From: Raoultibacter massiliensis
GTDB taxonomy: Bacteria > Actinomycetota > Coriobacteriia > Coriobacteriales > Eggerthellaceae
NCBI RefSeq assembly: GCF_900199545.1
Contig: NZ_LT962671.1
Span: 2,624,638 to 2,663,586 of the forward strand
Direction of reading: 5' to 3'
DNA length: 38,949 bases
Of the stretch, positions 37,354 to 38,949 are shown one piece after another (positions within the stretch are counted from its first letter, which is position 1; each line of letters opens with the position of its first letter). The position numbers and the translations under genes were made by a program. The notes below the pieces were generated by a model. It did no database searches, was not told the DNA's origin, and saw only the letters and a list, made by a program, of their open reading frames with translations.

Positions 37354-37382
37354 AGTATATCCTGCTATTTATCCTTTGTCAA
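37354..37382 (-). promoter_or_regulatory. Consensus promoter of the small RNA
   Basis: TTGACA (37382-37377), exactly 17 bp, TATACT (37359-37354) on the minus strand: 6/6 and 5/6 matches, among the strongest promoters in the window, yet it is followed by no coding sequence. Confidence 0.85.
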
Positions 37383-37616
37383 GAATAGTCTTGGATAAGG
37401 TTAATTACAGTTCGAAAGCTTGCTCTCGAAAACGCCGATGCACCTCCTCGCACATCGTAAACGCCGACTTGCCGTATGTTTCGCACCCGACTCCCGAGCT
37501 CCGAAGAATGGCCTCCGGCCACATGAGCGTTTTTTGACGAACCCCCGAAAGGGCCTTCCTGCTGCTACCATGGAGCCAGTCTGAAAACTGCAGATTAGCT
37601 GCACGAAAGGATATCC
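37383..37616. other. Gap between small-RNA promoter and galE
   Basis: Holds the galE leader and presumably its promoter, for which I see no good hexamer pair. A 39-residue minus-strand frame ending at 37405 is present but lacks a ribosome-binding site and is not called. Confidence 0.4.
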
Positions 37617-38744
37617 ATGGCAAACATGAGCTTGGCGAAGGAACCTCGCGATATCACCGTTCTCGTAACCGGGGGCGCAGGCTTCATCGGCAGCCACACC
37701 TGCGTCGAGTTGCTCGACCAGGGTTACAACGTGGTCATCGTCGACGACCTGAGCAATTCGAGCGAAAAGGCCGTCGATCGCGTAAAAACGATTACGGGGG
37801 CCGACGATGCGCGCATTGCTTTCTACGAAGCAGACATTCTCGACCGCGAGGCGCTCGAACGTATTTTTTCCGAAAACGACATCGCGGCGATCATCCATTT
37901 TGCCGGGTTCAAAGCGGTTGGCGAGAGCGTGCAAAAGCCGCTCGAATACTACTGGAACAACATCGCGGGAACGCTTGTGCTCTGCGAAGTCGCCCGCGAA
38001 CACGGCGTGAAGAACCTCGTATTTTCAAGCAGCGCAACCGTGTACGGCGATCCCGAGTTCATCCCGATCACCGAAGACTGCCCGAAGCATCAGGCAACCA
38101 ATCCCTACGGGCAAACCAAAAGCATGCTCGAGCAAATCCTCACCGATCTCTATATCGGCGATAACGAATGGAACATCGTGCTGTTGCGCTACTTCAACCC
38201 GATCGGAGCCCACGAAAGCGGCCTCATCGGAGAAGACCCCAAGGGAATCCCCAACAACCTTTTGCCCTACGTCGCCCAAGTGGCCACCGGCAAGCTTGAA
38301 AAAGTCGGCGTGTTCGGCGACGACTACCCCACCCCCGACGGCACGGGCGTCCGCGATTACATCCACGTGGTCGATCTTGCTCGCGGCCATGCGAAAGCGC
38401 TCGAATGGATGGGCGGCAAAGTGGGCACGGGCAAGGCCATCGGACTCGGCAGCATCGAAGGCGAAGCCGATGCCGACGGCACGCGTCACGGTGTGGGAAT
38501 CTTCAACCTGGGTACCGGCACGGGCACAAGCGTGCTCGAAGTGATTCACGCCTTCGAAAAAGCCTGTGGCAAAGAGATCCCCTACGAAATCAAGCCTCGA
38601 CGCGCAGGCGACATCGCGGAAAACTACGCAGCGTGCAAAAAAGCGGCAGACGAGTTGGGCTGGACCGCCCTCTACGATCTCGATCGCATGTGCGCGGACA
38701 GTTGGCGGTGGCAATCGGGAAACCCGAACGGGTATGCCGACTAG
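37617..38744 (+). CDS. galE: UDP-glucose 4-epimerase
   Basis: 375 residues of the extended short-chain dehydrogenase family. The NAD-binding GGAGFIG is at 19-25. The catalytic Ser lies in SSSATVYG (near 137) and the Tyr/Lys pair in NPYGQTK (about Y164, K168). RRAGDIAENYA is the usual C-terminal substrate segment. It interconverts UDP-glucose and UDP-galactose. It is longer than common GalE (about 338): a Gly-rich insertion of about 25 residues (from GGKVGTGKAIGLGSIEG) precedes the FNLGTG motif. The start is ATG 37617 with AAAGGATA upstream. A long terminator follows. Confidence 0.95.
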   Translation: MANMSLAKEPRDITVLVTGGAGFIGSHTCVELLDQGYNVVIVDDLSNSSEKAVDRVKTITGADDARIAFYEADILDREALERIFSENDIAAIIHFAGFKAVGESVQKPLEYYWNNIAGTLVLCEVAREHGVKNLVFSSSATVYGDPEFIPITEDCPKHQATNPYGQTKSMLEQILTDLYIGDNEWNIVLLRYFNPIGAHESGLIGEDPKGIPNNLLPYVAQVATGKLEKVGVFGDDYPTPDGTGVRDYIHVVDLARGHAKALEWMGGKVGTGKAIGLGSIEGEADADGTRHGVGIFNLGTGTGTSVLEVIHAFEKACGKEIPYEIKPRRAGDIAENYAACKKAADELGWTALYDLDRMCADSWRWQSGNPNGYAD

Positions 38745-38772
38745 CGAGCCGCAGCACTGCTCGTCGTAAGAG

Positions 38773-38810
38773 AACGACCCCGTCATCGCAGTTGATGACG
38801 GGGTCGTTTT
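38773..38810 (+). terminator. Intrinsic terminator of galE
   Basis: A perfect 15-bp stem (38773-38787 with 38794-38808, 6-nt loop) ending in TTTT. It can also act, less well, on the convergent minus-strand gene. Confidence 0.93.
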
Positions 38811-38852
38811 GATTGTTTGCCAGCCGCTTTTCGAAATGCATCAGCGAACGCG

Positions 38853-38949
38853 TTATGCAGCCTCCGCCGAAATTCCGCTCGCTTCGCCGCCGGATTGGCC
38901 GCCGGAATCACCGCCGCCCGAACCGCCTGCCTCGCCGCCGCCAGAGCCT
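38853..38949 (-). CDS. C-terminal end of a Gly/Ser-rich protein (partial)
   Basis: Only 31 residues and the TAA stop are visible; the rest lies beyond the window. The tail is built of Gly-Gly-Ser/Asp/Gln/Glu units (GSGGGEAGGSGGGDSGG) and ends ASGISAEAA. Such a tail suggests a secreted or surface protein or a flexible linker end. No function can be given. Confidence 0.6.
   Translation of the reverse strand, partial: GSGGGEAGGSGGGDSGGQSGGEASGISAEAA

Noticed and set aside
37405..37521. Minus-strand 39-residue frame (MWPEAILRSSG to FREQAFEL)
   Set aside because: Sequence looks protein-like, but no ribosome-binding site is present and it lies in the galE promoter region.

Overview
The window looks like chromosomal DNA of a high-GC anaerobic actinobacterium of the class Coriobacteriia, most likely family Eggerthellaceae. 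This is inferred from gene content: the actinobacterial dnaK-grpE-dnaJ-hspR-clpB heat-shock cluster, a 12-TM LuxR-type regulator divergent from a Tat-exported flavoprotein, several small ferredoxin-type proteins, and a CWB2-anchored surface protein. No rRNA, tRNA, CRISPR array or phage was found. Two perfect parS (ParB-binding) palindromes at 4673-4690 and 17546-17563 suggest that the region lies in the origin-proximal part of the chromosome.

Layout, left half. 1-785 is the start of an ABC-transporter ATPase gene (minus, cut by the window edge). 1033-3442 is an ECF sigma factor translationally coupled to a large membrane-anchored partner, probably its anti-sigma factor. 3535-4461 is an odd LytTR regulator with a degenerate ABC-ATPase half. 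4724-5662 is an AEC-family permease. 5786-9085 is a 1099-residue beta-helix surface protein with three CWB2 repeats. 9425-10437 holds a tetR gene and tatA, divergent across one perfect operator-like palindrome. 10680-12083 is a Na+-coupled symporter, 12080-12997 a LysR regulator, and 13145-14137 a TDT-family transporter divergent from it. 14156-17453 is a minus-strand unit: a tiny membrane protein, TrkH, an OB-fold-like membrane protein and RsgA. 17588-24414 is the heat-shock cluster, read from a near-consensus promoter upstream of dnaK and ended by a strong terminator beside the second parS.

Right half. 24846-28188 is the LuxR-type regulator and the divergent flavoprotein, with a long imperfect palindrome between them. 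28479-29222 is an IS200-type insertion whose tnpA Shine-Dalgarno is sequestered by a perfect inverted repeat. 29284-29472 is a 2[4Fe-4S] ferredoxin. 29895-32907 is an operon in which an FMN-barrel/ferredoxin fusion precedes a quaternary-amine (OpuC/Osm-type) ABC transporter. 33232-35007 is a nickel/hydrogenase unit (84-aa protein, NikR, HypE). 35132-35617 is an unknown protein. 35666-37081 is a phosphohexomutase and 37617-38744 is GalE; together these suggest sugar-nucleotide supply for the envelope. The window ends in the Gly-rich tail of another minus-strand gene.

The most interesting unannotated signal is a probable small RNA at 37245-37346 (minus strand). It has a consensus TTGACA-N17-TATACT promoter, two hairpins whose loops carry C-rich anti-Shine-Dalgarno motifs, and a UUCG-capped intrinsic terminator, with no reading frame. 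One loop is perfectly complementary over 10 nt to the ribosome-binding site of the FMN/ferredoxin gene in this same window. The alternative is that it is a terminated leader of the downstream phosphohexomutase gene.
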